A stretch of DNA of 64,000 nt from Rotaria sordida (lineage: Eukaryota; Rotifera; Eurotatoria; Philodinida; Philodinidae). The first letter of the stretch is position 1. Every line of letters starts with the position of its first letter. Location: positions 37,990 to 101,989 of the forward strand of contig CAJNOL010000796.1 in NCBI GenBank assembly GCA_905250125.1. Reading direction: 5' to 3'. This document shows, piece after piece, positions 1 to 10,789 of the stretch. Made by a program: the position numbers and the translations under genes. The notes under the pieces are model-generated. The model was not told where the DNA came from, did no database searches, and worked only from the letters and a program-made list of their open reading frames with translations.

Positions 1-3000
1 ATTCGCGAAAGTAAACATCTATATTTGGATTGTTAATCTTACCAGCGACATCCAAGCAAACCATACCTACAATAAATTTTCGATCGTTTACTTTTTTATC
101 CTTCAAAGTTATATTGTAATAGTTTTATCAAGATAGAATATTACCTTTATAGCCACCGCAACGAATTTGGAATGCACATGGACAAACTGTTTCAGGTAAT
201 TTCATGGTTCTAGCTAATCTTTTGGCCAATGTAAGAGAAATAATGCCAATACCATCTGTGAAACAATATTCATGAATACCGTTTATTTCTGTTGTGGATC
301 TTCTCTCATCTGATATTTCCTTTATTTGATGACTTTCTAATTGGATACCTTTAATACTGGTTGAAAATGATTGTCCTAACTAGAAAGACAATAGATGCTC
401 AAAATCTCGAAATAAATATTTTACTAAGCGTACACGAGCAGCTAACTTGGCTATAGGATGAACATTTCGAAAGTCACCCATCCATTCACGAATAATATCA
501 ACTGTGGTACGATCGTCTGGTGAAGCAAACATCCAGCAAGAATGTTCACGTAATTGTGAACTTGAAAAAGCTAAAAATTGATAATTTCGATCACACACAT
601 TAATTCCATTTTTCAAGATTTTTTTAATGCGTTCGTACATCTTCGCCATATTATCGTTGTAATTATGTAATACACGATAGTCTATATGGAAAATTGATGT
701 CATGTGAAAATTTAAAGCGATATTTTAAAATCAATCGTCTCACCTTCATCACGAAAAGTTAAACGAAGAAATCGATCTTGATACTGAACATATTCACGCG
801 TAACAGCACATTTTTCTTCACAATAAGGACCTTCATAAAGAATGGTTGACGGTGTTATATATATCTTACGTGTCAAAAATGAGTCATTTTTCGCTGTACG
901 TAATTCAAGTCTAGTTAAAACAATGCCGCTTGCTGTTCTACAAAGTTCATAGTTTTTGAGTAATTTTTCAAAAGCTAAATTAAACAGACGGCTCAATCTT
1001 CCACCAGGATACTTTTCCAATCCTAATGATTCCATGGTTGTCATCTTTGATGCTATTTCAGCATTGATGAAACCTCCAGTAGCGGCAAATCGAATATTTT
1101 TAGAAATGAAAAAATCGTCATCAGTGATCGGAAGATCGTCCATGTTTGGCAATTGATTTTCTTCAGATTCATTTTGATTATTCCAATCATCGTCTTCCTT
1201 ATCACAAGTTTTAGCACACCATAGCAGAGCAAACTCGAAAATCTTATCTGCAAAGATCATGAAATATCATTAGCACAACAAAATCAAATAGTACTTTTTT
1301 TTTTCTATTTACCAGTAAGAGCAACTAATGTATTAATTGAACATAACTGTAGAATATGTTCAGCTCGTTCATCAACAATTAAATCATGAACAGTGACGAT
1401 ATGTTTCGAGATAAGTTTCATGGTTTCGAATTTTGTTTCAAAAGGATACAGTGGCCATCGATGATTAAAGAAACTATCTACTTTAGCTTGATTTTCTCTT
1501 ATCCACTTGTCATTTGATATTAATGTGATGGGTTCAAGATTCTTCTTGGCAGACTCAATATTTTGAATCGAACAAATGATATCAGATTCAGATAAATTTC
1601 CTGATAATAAATTGTTGTCACTTAATAGCTGGATTAACTTTCTAATATTATTATCCCCATCATTTGAAGCTAGTTTAAAGAGCCACACATTAGCATGACC
1701 AATAAGTCCAAAGCCAGGTAGACGCTTTTCCTCATGACTTTCAGAGATTGAAGAACCAGTGTCTTTTGTTTCCAATAGTATTGGAGGTTGCTTAATTTCC
1801 ATCAGTAAAAAGACTTCATTTTCATTGATTAAAACTAATGTTATCTTTCTACGTTTCAAACTAAATTGCAAAAAGATTTTTTCTTTTCAAACAAATCAAG
1901 ATATCGAAAACTCAAAAAAACTAATTTATATTTCAATAATATTATGCTAGTAAAGTTCAAAAAAATCAATGTTCTAAATATTTAATTAAAATAAAACAGA
2001 ACTTACTCATGAAAATTCCATTCAAACTTGAGTATAGTATAGTTAATAGAATCAGGTCCCCACTTTAACTCCAATGTACTGGTTATTGCTATGCTTTTCT
2101 TATCTTTATTGACTTCCAGATGAAAATCTTTGCATTTATTGATTTCAAGAGTATGTGCGATGATACCAAATCGGTCAGTATTTGAAGCCGTATTCTCGAC
2201 TGTTTGTATATTTTTCAGAGATGTTCCTGGTATTAATGTACCATAGTGAATGTTGGTTATTTTTAAAGTCACATTTGATTTTGAATTGTCCGCCTTTGAT
2301 ATGTCCAGAGAAGTATTCGCATGTTTTTGAGTGAATGACATACAACGCCTTAAATATAATGGACGACCATTAAAAACGAAGGACGCTGTTTTGTGTTCAC
2401 TGTGATACAGAACTTCAGCAGCAGTGGCTACACAATCAAAGCGAACAAAGGCATAGTGAGCACCTTTCTAAAAGTGATATGCTGCTAAACAATGAACAAA
2501 CTCATGAACTTACTCTTACCTGATTCTTTTTCATGTCAACACGGCTGATGTTACAACCGCGTTCGGCAAACCAATTTCTTAGATCATACCATTTTGCGGA
2601 ATATGGTATATTGCCTACATACAGCTGAGGAGTTGATAAAGGCATGCGTTCAGATTCATCAGTGATCGGATCAATCACTAAACAGTATGTCCCCGTGTTA
2701 TGAATTTCTCGAATAAGTGGAGGAGCGTTCAAATAGATTTTAAGCGAATCATTAAGAAATGGAGTAGATGAATTCGAGTTTGTTGAACCATTAGACGTGC
2801 GATGCCTAACCAAATGAAATGCCTTTGTTTCTGTATTTACCCAAGAATGAGAATCGTCGTTCTCATCGAAGTCGAAACTATTGGAATCATCATTCTCGTA
2901 GAAGTTGAAATCATTGGAGTCATTGTTCTCGTCGTGGTCGAAATCATTGGAATCATCGTTCTCGTCGAAGTCAAATTCGTTGGAATCATGGTTCTCGTCG

Positions 3001-3104
3001 TTGTTGAAATCATTGGAATCATCGGGATCGTAGTTATCGTATGTTTCATCTTCTAAACTATCGTCATTTGTATCAACTTCAGATAATGATTCTACCGTCG
3101 ACAT
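1..3104 (-). CDS. RDR-type RNA-dependent RNA polymerase, 3' end outside window
   Basis: Eukaryotic cellular RNA-dependent RNA polymerase of the RDR/QDE-1/EGO-1 family, which copies RNA into double-stranded RNA in small-RNA silencing. Exons on the minus strand: 2520-3104, 2007-2467, 1313-1860, 744-1247, 434-681, 145-379, and 1-66 (partial). All borders are GT-AG, introns are 52-146 nt, and phases agree at every junction, giving about 882 residues. The start at 3104 opens a repetitive Asp/Asn/Glu-rich tract (about residues 10-90). An RRM-like RNA-binding fold follows, with LYVGNIP and, across an intron, YAFVRFD. The RDR core follows, with QFLAFSSSQLREHSCWMF, DGIGIISLTLAKRLA and FQIRCGGYKG. The catalytic DxDGD loop would lie beyond position 1, so activity cannot be judged here. 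Family assignment is confident. The 54-nt intron 380-433 was chosen because it restores the family reading AARLGQ. Confidence 0.88.
2840..3055 (-). repeat. In-frame acidic repeat in the RdRP first exon
   Basis: About seven imperfect copies of a roughly 30-nt unit encode variants of DENDDSNDF. Copies differ mainly at third positions and in Asp/His/Tyr swaps. The unit is a multiple of three, so copy-number change keeps the frame. The tract is predicted to be disordered and strongly negative. Confidence 0.85.
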
Positions 3105-4487
3105 CGTTCAATGAATGTAAGATCTACAAAAAATCTTCTATTCTATAAGTTTATTCGACAAAGTTTCAACTAAGATGAAGCAAGTCTATTAATGAATTTG
3201 CTAAAATATTGATTGAGTCTTATGAGGACTTTAAATATTAGTAGTGTATAGATCCAAGATTCTTATGATCTCAATTAAGTGAAATAATGACTCTGTCTGC
3301 TCCTTTTGATTTCACATTTCCCTGAATACGCGAAAGTTAGTAATTCTCGTCAGTGAGAAATAATGTGTCTGCATTCTCTGATGACTCTTACAGTATTTGA
3401 AATCTTATTAACATTCAGGATAGTGCTGTAACAATACATCGCATCATGTTTGTCTGTTGCATGTGACTTTGAAACATTCGATCCTACACGACACTCATTC
3501 GCTAATGACTTCTCACTATGATGAAAAGATAGCAAAATGTTACAGATAGGTATAGATGTAAAACGGGTTAGTGTCGATGATAAAATTTTGAGATAAAAGA
3601 AATAGAAATGGTCATGACGTAGAAACGAAGATAAAGTAACTGTTTGGATTCTTTTCTCTTTGACAGAGACACGGCTTATTTGAAAATTCGTAAGGGTTGT
3701 CTATTTTGCAATACATATTTTCCAGCGAATCTCATATAAATGTAAATTATTCCCTTTAAATCGATGATTCAATAGAAAGTAAAGTTATATATAGGGTCTG
3801 GATGTGGATTTGGATGTGGGTGTGGGATGGGTATGGATGTTGGAGGTACGCCTGGTTGTGTGTTGCTATAGTGTAAGGTTTTGTTTGAGTGCATGTGTAT
3901 GGATGCGGATGTGAATGTGCGTTTATAGGTGTAGCTAGATACGCATGGATGTGTGTTTGTGAATGGATGGGACTCAATTCATATGTTGGTTTATGACTCT
4001 GGGTAGGCGTCTATTGGTGTTACTTTAATCTGGCTGGTTCGACGTAGATTTATAGTTGGGTAGCTTGTCAATGAAAAACATCTGGAGGATGTAGGTGGCT
4101 GTAAGTATGGGTGTGGAAGTGGATCTGGTTTGATTAATTAACCACACCCACACCCTAGTTCCACCAAAAGTCGATTCACATGATCTCTGAAAAACGATTT
4201 GAAATCTCAGTACTTTTCAACAAGCTCAAGTGTATAGAAGAAACTTTTTATGAGCTTAGAATAGTTGTAAATTTCATTCACTAAAAACAAGTTTGATGAA
4301 GTTTTCATATAACAGCACTTTCAAGGGCCACACGAAAATAATAATGACGATAGAAAGAGCGAGCCCCATATAGTACTTATTTCAAATTCGGGACAGATAT
4401 ATTCGGCAGTAACCAATATGAGCATATTTAATGATGATCACTGTAGCAGACAAATATTACAAAAATCCGAATTAAAATGTCTGTCCA
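3105..4487. other. Intergenic, with degenerate telomere-like stretches
   Basis: No supported gene. From about 3795 to 3975 the plus strand is a degraded run of GGATGTGGGTG-like units. From about 4085 to 4130 another G-rich stretch occurs, followed after a short AT spacer by a C-rich CCACACCCACACCC run at 4141-4155. That gives a G-rich then C-rich arrangement. The rest is AT-rich sequence without recognisable features. Confidence 0.6.
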
Positions 4488-5620
4488 TCATAGATTCTTT
4501 TTAGCAGGATAAATTGTAAAATCGGAAGTTCGAATAATGCCAGGATCCTCTTTATCACATGATTCAGGGGAAAGTGCATTCATCTTCTCTTGTGATTTAA
4601 CCCAGGCTTTGGCAATAGCTCGTTTCGTATCATCGTCGCCATTTTCGTACATTTCCTCTACCATATTCAAGAAGGACTCACTCGATTCTTTTGTATTATC
4701 GAGTTTCGAGAGTGGTCTACATTAGAATATGAAGAAAATCGTCAGATCAAAAAGATTTTACTTACTGCATAGGTGCTTTTTTATCGTCCTTTAAAAGGCG
4801 TTCCCAATTTTTTGACTCTACTTTTCGTAGAGATAAAATGACCATATCTTTTTTCACCTAGATGTATGAGTAATTTATAAAAAACGCAAAAGATAATTTG
4901 ATATGACAAATAGACTTTGAACGTTGATTGATCCGGTAGAATCGCATGCAGAAGACCGACTTTCTTCAAAAAGTAGTTGATATTTTTTAGATTTTGAATT
5001 TGCAGATGGAAGCCACTAGGATAGTACAATATTGAGTCATTAAAATTCGAGAAAAATTTGATCATGAATTGTTACCTTGTTTCGAAGGAACACTGGATGT
5101 AGTCCTCGGGTAAATTGCCTGCGCCATCGAGATTTTGAACGTAGACCTTGACAAGTTTATCACTTTGATCCCGTGCTGTCATCAATAAAAGAAAACAGAT
5201 AGAAATCTTTGTTGTACTATTGCCCTATCATAGGCTAATATATCCTTTGTGTATGATGGAGCAGGTGTTGATTAACCATTGGCAGATTTTTCTTCCGCTG
5301 GAGCAGCAGCCTGTTGTTGTTGTTGTTGCTGCTTCTGCAGCTATTCCTGAAGTTGGACTAATTCCTTTTTGAATTTGCGTTTTTGAAGCTCCAGATTTTG
5401 CTTTATGCGAGAGCGAGTAGTAGAGTCGATTATCCGTTTGATTTCGTCGATATCAGTGGTGACCTACAACAGATGAAACGTCTGTACATAAATTTTAGTT
5501 GTTGTTCAGACACAACATCTAGAAATATTTCTTTTTGTCATGAATTTCAAACGATCCTCTTCGATTCTTCGAGGAAGTTGTCTTGTTTCGTACCTCTTGT
5601 ATTCGCTCTTCGAGTGTCAT
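4488..5620 (-). pseudogene. Decayed calcyclin-binding protein / SIP
   Basis: Homologue of CacyBP/SIP, an adaptor of a Siah-linked E3 ubiquitin ligase complex with an N-terminal helical segment, a CS domain and an SGS tail. Exons: 5594-5620, 5229-5463, 5076-5175, 4916-5015, 4766-4857, 4488-4716. The CS domain shows DQSDKLVKVYV and KKDMVILSLRKVE. The SGS part shows EEMYENGDDDTKRAIAKAWV, close to the animal family. Three lesions are visible. An in-frame TAG lies at 5341-5343, where CAG would fit the glutamine run. An in-frame TAA lies at 5272-5274. The donor at 5228 reads AT where GT would restore the expected phase. Downstream exons remain open, so the decay looks recent. Using a cryptic donor at the TAA removes only one stop. 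A C-terminal extension of about 25 residues follows the SGS part. Confidence 0.75.
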
Positions 5621-6278
5621 TGTTGTTGTTTATGGATCGATGGAGATAGGAGGCACAAAATCTAAAATTTAGAGTATTGAATATTATTGCAAGTGTTTGT
5701 CGATTTCTATTTATATTTACACATGTAAGTATAAAAATAACCGTACCCATAACCTAATAAACAATACCTTTCAAAATTACTTCATATAGTACTGAAAACT
5801 ATTACTTAGTTATCCTTCTAAAAATTATATTAAAAAATGACTTGATTTAACGTGTTTGGCTCTGAAACTTTACGTCGATTCCTTCAATGTTTACTGAAAC
5901 TAGCTTTGTTCTCTTTCTGACTTTCAAGACTTGCCAACTTTTTCTTTGAAAATTACTCTGCTGTCTGAAAGTGTCCCAGATTACTTCTACGCATTGCATC
6001 ATGGTCCTAACATTTTCATGACTGTCATAAGAAATGCATATAAACATCGAAATTTCAAAGTAACATCAACGTAAGACTGCATGATCCTGCAATAAATAAC
6101 TGGATTCGCTAGCGTACCAATCTCCTTAATGATGACGTTTATTATACTATTTTACATATTCACAATGTTCCTACCTTTTGATTAACATACAGTTAAAAAT
6201 GAGACAGTGATTATTTTCTAATTTTTTCTTAAGAAAAAACTATTTGATAATTGTAAAGTATCCTTTCATTAGAGCATA

Positions 6279-6567
6279 TTATACTTCTTCCAATCGTTCA
6301 AGTCCTCTAACCACACAGATGCTTTGAATGCACTCAAAATCATTAGAAAGACCTGTCTTTTGGGTGAAATCAATGATTTTTCCTAAGAGATCAAAGATAT
6401 CCATAAAAAATCTACAGATAAATCATGAATAACTGCAAGTAAACTGTAGTTTTCAAGCATTTTTTAGAGAAAGAATCATACATCAATCGATCTGTGTGGA
6501 GTCGATCATAATTGTCAATGTTACATCTGTAAGACATGCCCCTAACATCCGCAATGTTCAGAGTTGT
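6279..6567 (-). CDS. Two possible exons of an unrecognised gene
   Basis: The minus strand reads through an exon ending with a GT donor at 6482/6481. A 70-nt intron follows, then a terminal exon 6411-6279 ending in TAA. The joined reading contains MDIFDLLGKIIDF, then a Cys-containing stretch and a terminal LERLEEV. Splice borders and phase agree and the composition looks coding, but I do not recognise the family. The upstream part is cut by a stop and, just beyond, by the poly-G tract at 6585. If real, it is the 3' remnant of a larger gene disrupted on its 5' side. Confidence 0.35.
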
Positions 6568-6584
6568 CGATTGTTTTCAGGAGT

Positions 6585-6604
6585 GGGGGGGGGGGGGGGG
6601 GGGG
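6585..6604 (+). repeat. Poly-G run (20 G)
   Basis: An uninterrupted run of 20 guanines in a strongly AT-rich context. Such runs are hard to sequence accurately, so the exact length may be uncertain. Confidence 0.9.
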
Positions 6605-7175
6605 AGGATAAAATTTTTACAGAAAGTGCTCTCATTTTCGTGGTATGAAAACTTTGGACCAAGGAAAAAGGAGCGACACCACCTCTCACTTTTATTCTTT
6701 CAGAAGTTGCAAAAATTTCGCAGAAAATATTCAACATTTTTCGCAGAAACTGCTAAAAATTTCCGCAGACAGCCTGCCATTTTATGTGAGGGAAATCTCC
6801 CCTTCCCCATTCCCCCTAATCGGTAAGTTTGGCAATGTTTCGATACGAAATTTATAACATTGAAAGTAGTTTCCTTACCTTTTCGAATCTTTCTAATAAT
6901 AAAAATAATAAACTTACCACAGTCAAAGAATTGCAACCTGTACGTTTGCTATTGATAATATTTGTTTTTTCTTCGTACGCTCTTCACTCGTTTCTTTTTA
7001 AATGACTCGATTCATACTTTTGCAGTATGGCAAAGTTTTTTCTTCTTCCGTTCTCTTTACTTTGTTTCATTCCTTTTCTTTTTGTTTTCTGTTTCTCTTC
7101 AAATACACATTTGATGAAACAGAACTTCACGTGATAACACCAACACATGTATAAAACAATTGTAAAAAGAATCAG

Positions 7176-7299
7176 TAGGGTGTAGGTGTGGGTGTAGGTG
7201 TGAGTGTGAGTGTGAGTGGGGGTATGGGTGTGGATGTGGGTGTGGATCTTGGGTGAAGAGATACTCAAGATCCACACCCACCCACACCCACATCCACAC
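7176..7299. repeat. Telomere-like repeats, G-rich then C-rich, with short hairpin centre
   Basis: From 7176 to about 7255 the plus strand is G-rich (GGTGTGGGTG-type units). It then passes through a palindrome (GGGTGTGGATCTTG, short loop, CAAGATCCACACCC) into C-rich CCCACACCCA units. The C-rich arm continues after the inserted element at 10005-10110. The orientation is head-to-head, as expected if two G-strand chromosome ends were joined. Confidence 0.85.
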
Positions 7300-7319
7300 T
7301 AGGGGTGGCACTTTATCTT

Positions 7320-7395
7320 TACTTTATCAAGTAAAGTAAAGTAAATATACTTTACCCGAAAAGTAAAGTAAAGTAAAGTAAAGTAAAGTAAAGTG
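7320..7395. repeat. Tandem AAAGT-type microrepeat in left element end
   Basis: Repeated AGTAA/AAAGT units form most of the subterminal part of the inverted repeat. The mirror copy lies at about 9890-9975. Subterminal repeats are often transposase binding sites in hAT elements; that role is inferred here. Confidence 0.8.
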
Positions 7396-8285
7396 AAGTA
7401 TCTCTAACTTTATCGAACAAGCAAAATATAGTAAAATAAGATTAAGAAAAGCATGTAGTTGATGGTTATTCATTTCTTAGTTTATTATCATACATTAATC
7501 ACACTTTAATATGTCAAAAGTTGCGTGAAATTACGGATGAGAAGCCCCAAATTGTTTAAACCTGATTTTATTACTTTGAAAGTCAGCATCGAACTCTCAA
7601 TATTCTACATAATTCTGTATTTCACATGGTCACAACTCAAATTTTGATACTTGAGGTCCCCTCAGGTATCGAAAAAACAATTCTCTGGCTATTCAGTTAT
7701 AAGTCTTTGTAATTCAATAGCATGAAATGTGCAGATTTATAAATATCTCATTTATTTTTGGAAAGTGACAAGACAGTTGAGGCTCCAACATTTGAGCGCC
7801 AATAGCTGAGTCTGCACATCAGATCCCTAGACATTTCAGTGTCTTGACGGTCGGAGTTGTTGCCTTTTAGGGCTCTTCACATTTCAAGTCAAACCACTAA
7901 CTACATGAAATATTTATTATAGCTAGAGGGTGCGATGTAAACAGTCGTAGGGTGTGAATGCCGATGTGAATGTGAACTGTGGGTGTGGGATGTTGGTGTG
8001 AATGTGGATTGTGGGTATGAGTAGCAGTGTTTTATCCAAGTCTGTTTCCCCGGAGGAGCGATTTGCAATTTCGGGAAGCGAAAAATTATTTTCAGGAGGG
8101 CAAGTACATAGTTACTTCCGCGAGTCTCGGAGAGCGAACTCGATTTTTGTGGGAACGCAGCTCCCTTGGGCACTTCCTGAGTAAAATACTGACGAGTATG
8201 GTTACAGATGTGGATGTTGTTCTTTCCATCACTCACCCTCACTCTTCACACTAACGTCCACCGATACCTACCCGTACCTCCACAC

Positions 8286-8386
8286 TGGGGACGTATCGAG
8301 ACCGAGAGGCTCGGTCTCGGCCAGTCTCGGTTGAGAATGAACGAGACCAAGATTCTCGATTCAGCCTCCATCTCCGTACATCCCTA
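8286..8386. mobile_element. Small hAT-like MITE nested in the larger element
   Basis: About 101 bp. The left end reads TGGGGACGTATCGAGA and the right end, reverse-complemented, TAGGGATGTACGGAGA. It is flanked by CTCCACAC (8278-8285) and CTCCACGC (8387-8394), an 8-bp duplication with one mismatch. The interior is rich in GTCTCG-like words. No coding capacity. Confidence 0.6.
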
Positions 8387-10004
8387 CTCCACGCTTTACT
8401 AACACCTGCATACTCACTGCTACAATTGGTTCAAGAGTACTTTTCCAAACAGTTTCAAATAAGTTCACGTAGACATTTTACTCACTGGACAAGAGTGAAA
8501 TGCAGGAGGGTCAAAAGTAAAGAGGCTCAACTGTCCAAAGTTCAATTATTAGAAGATTCAGACACCCAGAACCCAAATGTGTAACTCAAACATTGACGTT
8601 GAAATGTTGAAGATTCAACCGTCTATATAACCTTGGAAGAGTGCTCAGACTATAAGAAAAACCGGAAACACTCTAACGCCTTTAAAAACTAGCAGTGTCC
8701 AGAAATTCCACTAAAATATGGTTCTATCTTATCGAAAATAAATCCATTTTTTGCAGAATTGGCGTCTTGATGAGTAAATATAAGAAACCATTGAATGTTT
8801 GATTTTTTTTCTACGCTAAATGGCAAATACTATCTCGATTGGATGATATAATCCCTCACAGTTTTTAGCCCTACAAAACTAGAGTATCCATAGCTGCAGT
8901 GGTCGAATAGCTTCGCCAAACGTGCAATTGAATGTGCTCTTTCTGATAGCACCATTTTAGACTGAAAATCTCGAATCTGTAAAATCGTTTTTGGCTCAAA
9001 ACCCCATCCTTAAGATCCTGTTTGCCCCTCGCTTGACTAATATTCTGTAGATCTCGAATATAAAAATCCCATTTGACTTTAGACAACTGTTATATCTGTG
9101 AATAAAACATAGAACTAAGTCAACATGTGCGAGTTAGAGATATTAACTCAGTTGGATTGATACGAGTACTCACTGCTTTAGTGTCTCCATGGGTCACCCA
9201 TAACTCAAACCAGTTGCTTGAGTAGATCATTGATGGAATGTCACCTCTGATCTACCTATAAAAAGTTTCAGGTAGATTGCATGAGTTAACGCCAAAGTCA
9301 TCCTTGTGCTACCCAGTTAAATACTCCAAATTTCATAAAAATTAGTCACGAAAAGGTTTTCTCAACGAGTGTGTGGTTAAAATAGAAAGTTTTCGTCAAG
9401 TCAAATTTATTCTAAGTTCGCTGTAACGAATTCGGTACGATTTTCATGAACCTGTTCAAAAAAAAAGATCTTCATGATACCAGGGAGTGCTTCGGATCTT
9501 TCATATTATCTGAGTACTTTCTAAAAATAAATGAGATATTTATAATCTGCACATTTCATGCTATTGAATTACAAAGACTTATAACTGAATAGCCAGAGAA
9601 TTGTTTATCCGATACCTGAGGGGACCTCAAGTATCAAAATTTGAGTTGTGACCATGTGAAATACAGAATTATGAAGAATATTGAGAGTTCGATGCTGACT
9701 TTCAAAGTAATAAAATCAGGTTTAAACAATTTGGGGCTTCTCATCCATAATTTCACGCAACTTTTGACATATTAAAGTGTGATTAATGTATGATAATAAA
9801 CTAAGAAATGAATAACCATCAACTACATGCTTTTCTTAATCTTATTTTACTATATTTTGCTTGTTCGATAAAGTTAGAGATACTTGACTTTACTTTACTT
9901 TTCGGGTAAAGTATATTTACTTTACTTTACCCAGTAAAGTAAAGCATTTTGCTTTACTTTACTTTACTTTAATAAAGTGAAATAAAGATAAAGTGCCACC
10001 CCTA

Positions 10005-10110
10005 ATCCACACCCACACCCCACACCCACACCCACCCACACACCCACACCCACACCCCACACCCACCCACACCCACACCCACACCCCCACCCACACCCAC
10101 ACCCACACCC
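10005..10110. repeat. C-rich telomere-like array (ACCCAC units)
   Basis: About 105 bp of CCCACA/CCCCACA units on the plus strand, i.e. TGTGGG on the minus strand. It is the continuation of the C-rich arm at 7270-7299, separated from it by the transposon. Confidence 0.9.
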
Positions 10111-10250
10111 TAATTCAGCTTCTTCTTTATTAACCTTTAATTTCTCATATTGTTTTTGTATAATATGTTTATTATACCATAAACCATAAAGAAAATTATT
10201 TGTACGTTCAACTAAAGATTCAAGTGGATTTGTTGTACCCAAATCTTAAT
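10111..10250 (-). CDS. Possible exon fragment abutting the telomere-like array
   Basis: The minus strand reads about 44 residues with coding-like composition, including TNPLESLVERTNNFLYGLWY and a charged helix ending KEEAEL, directly into the telomere-like array. A possible acceptor (TTAAG) lies just upstream. I do not recognise the family. It may be the remnant of a gene cut by the repeat array. Confidence 0.3.
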
Positions 10251-10789
10251 ATGCTTTAGTTTTAGTCATATATATTTGAGCTTTCACTTTATAGTCATCA
10301 AGTTTATTTTAACGAAAAATAAAAATACAAGCCAACGCAAAAAAAAGAACACAGAAGAATGAATCTTAAAACAAATATAAAATAAATAAATATTAAATCT
10401 CAGCAAAACCTCGTTATTGTTATACTGATTCTTTTCTCTAAGCAAGTAAGCAAACAAAACAATCGATGCGACAGACACGCACACATTTTTCTTTTGTTCT
10501 GCAGCCATTCGTTTTCTATAGTTCATCGGAAAAATTACCTGTGAAACACAGTCAATCGGTGAAATTTATAACGAACCGCAGTATGTCGCTAAAAGTGATC
10601 CAGTTGTTGTGACATGAGAAACAGATCAATCAAGCTATTATTCTAATCAAATACAATAACTATGATAATCTATTTAAAGCATTCACATTTTAATCTGACT
10701 TTGTTTCATTTATTCTATTTTATTTAAAATAATAAAAAACAAAACACGACATAGACAAAACAAAAACTAAGAAAAGACAAAGTTTTGTT
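10251..10789. other. Intergenic, downstream of the TIR gene
   Basis: AT-rich sequence with no supported gene. It lies 3' of the TIR gene, whose stop is at 10790-10792. Confidence 0.5.

Larger units (their letters stand above)
5621..7175. other. Intergenic, mostly featureless
   Basis: Holds the two possible exons listed at 6279-6567 and a run of 20 G at 6585-6604. The run is followed by about 220 bp ending in a C-rich stretch near 6800-6822, possibly a small inserted element with G-rich and C-rich ends. No duplication was found around it. A 66-codon frame at 5847-6047 on the minus strand has no recognisable homology. Confidence 0.45.
7300..10004. mobile_element. Non-autonomous hAT-like element with ~470-bp inverted ends
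   Basis: The element starts TAGGGGTGGCAC and ends GTGCCACCCCTA. It is flanked by a perfect 8-bp duplication ATCCACAC at 7292-7299 and 10005-10012. An 8-bp duplication and this type of end are hallmarks of hAT transposons. The inverted ends run about 470 bp (7300-7770 and 9530-10004) and are nearly identical, including matching arrays of the 5-bp unit AAAGT. The 1.75-kb interior has no transposase-like frame, so mobility would need a helper. It contains degraded telomere-like stretches near 7945-8030 and 8225-8285 and a second small element at 8286-8386. The near-identity of the ends and the perfect duplication suggest a fairly recent insertion. Confidence 0.88.

Noticed and set aside
2802-3056. 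Plus-strand hydrophobic Val/Ile-rich frame
   Set aside because: Antisense shadow of the acidic repeat in the RdRP first exon.
7099-7311. His/Pro-rich frames over the telomere-like repeats
   Set aside because: Translations of CCCACA units, not proteins.
9964-10242. Gly/Cys/Val/Trp-rich frame across the telomere-like array
   Set aside because: Most of it is translated telomere-like repeat; only the first ~44 residues look possibly coding and are listed separately.
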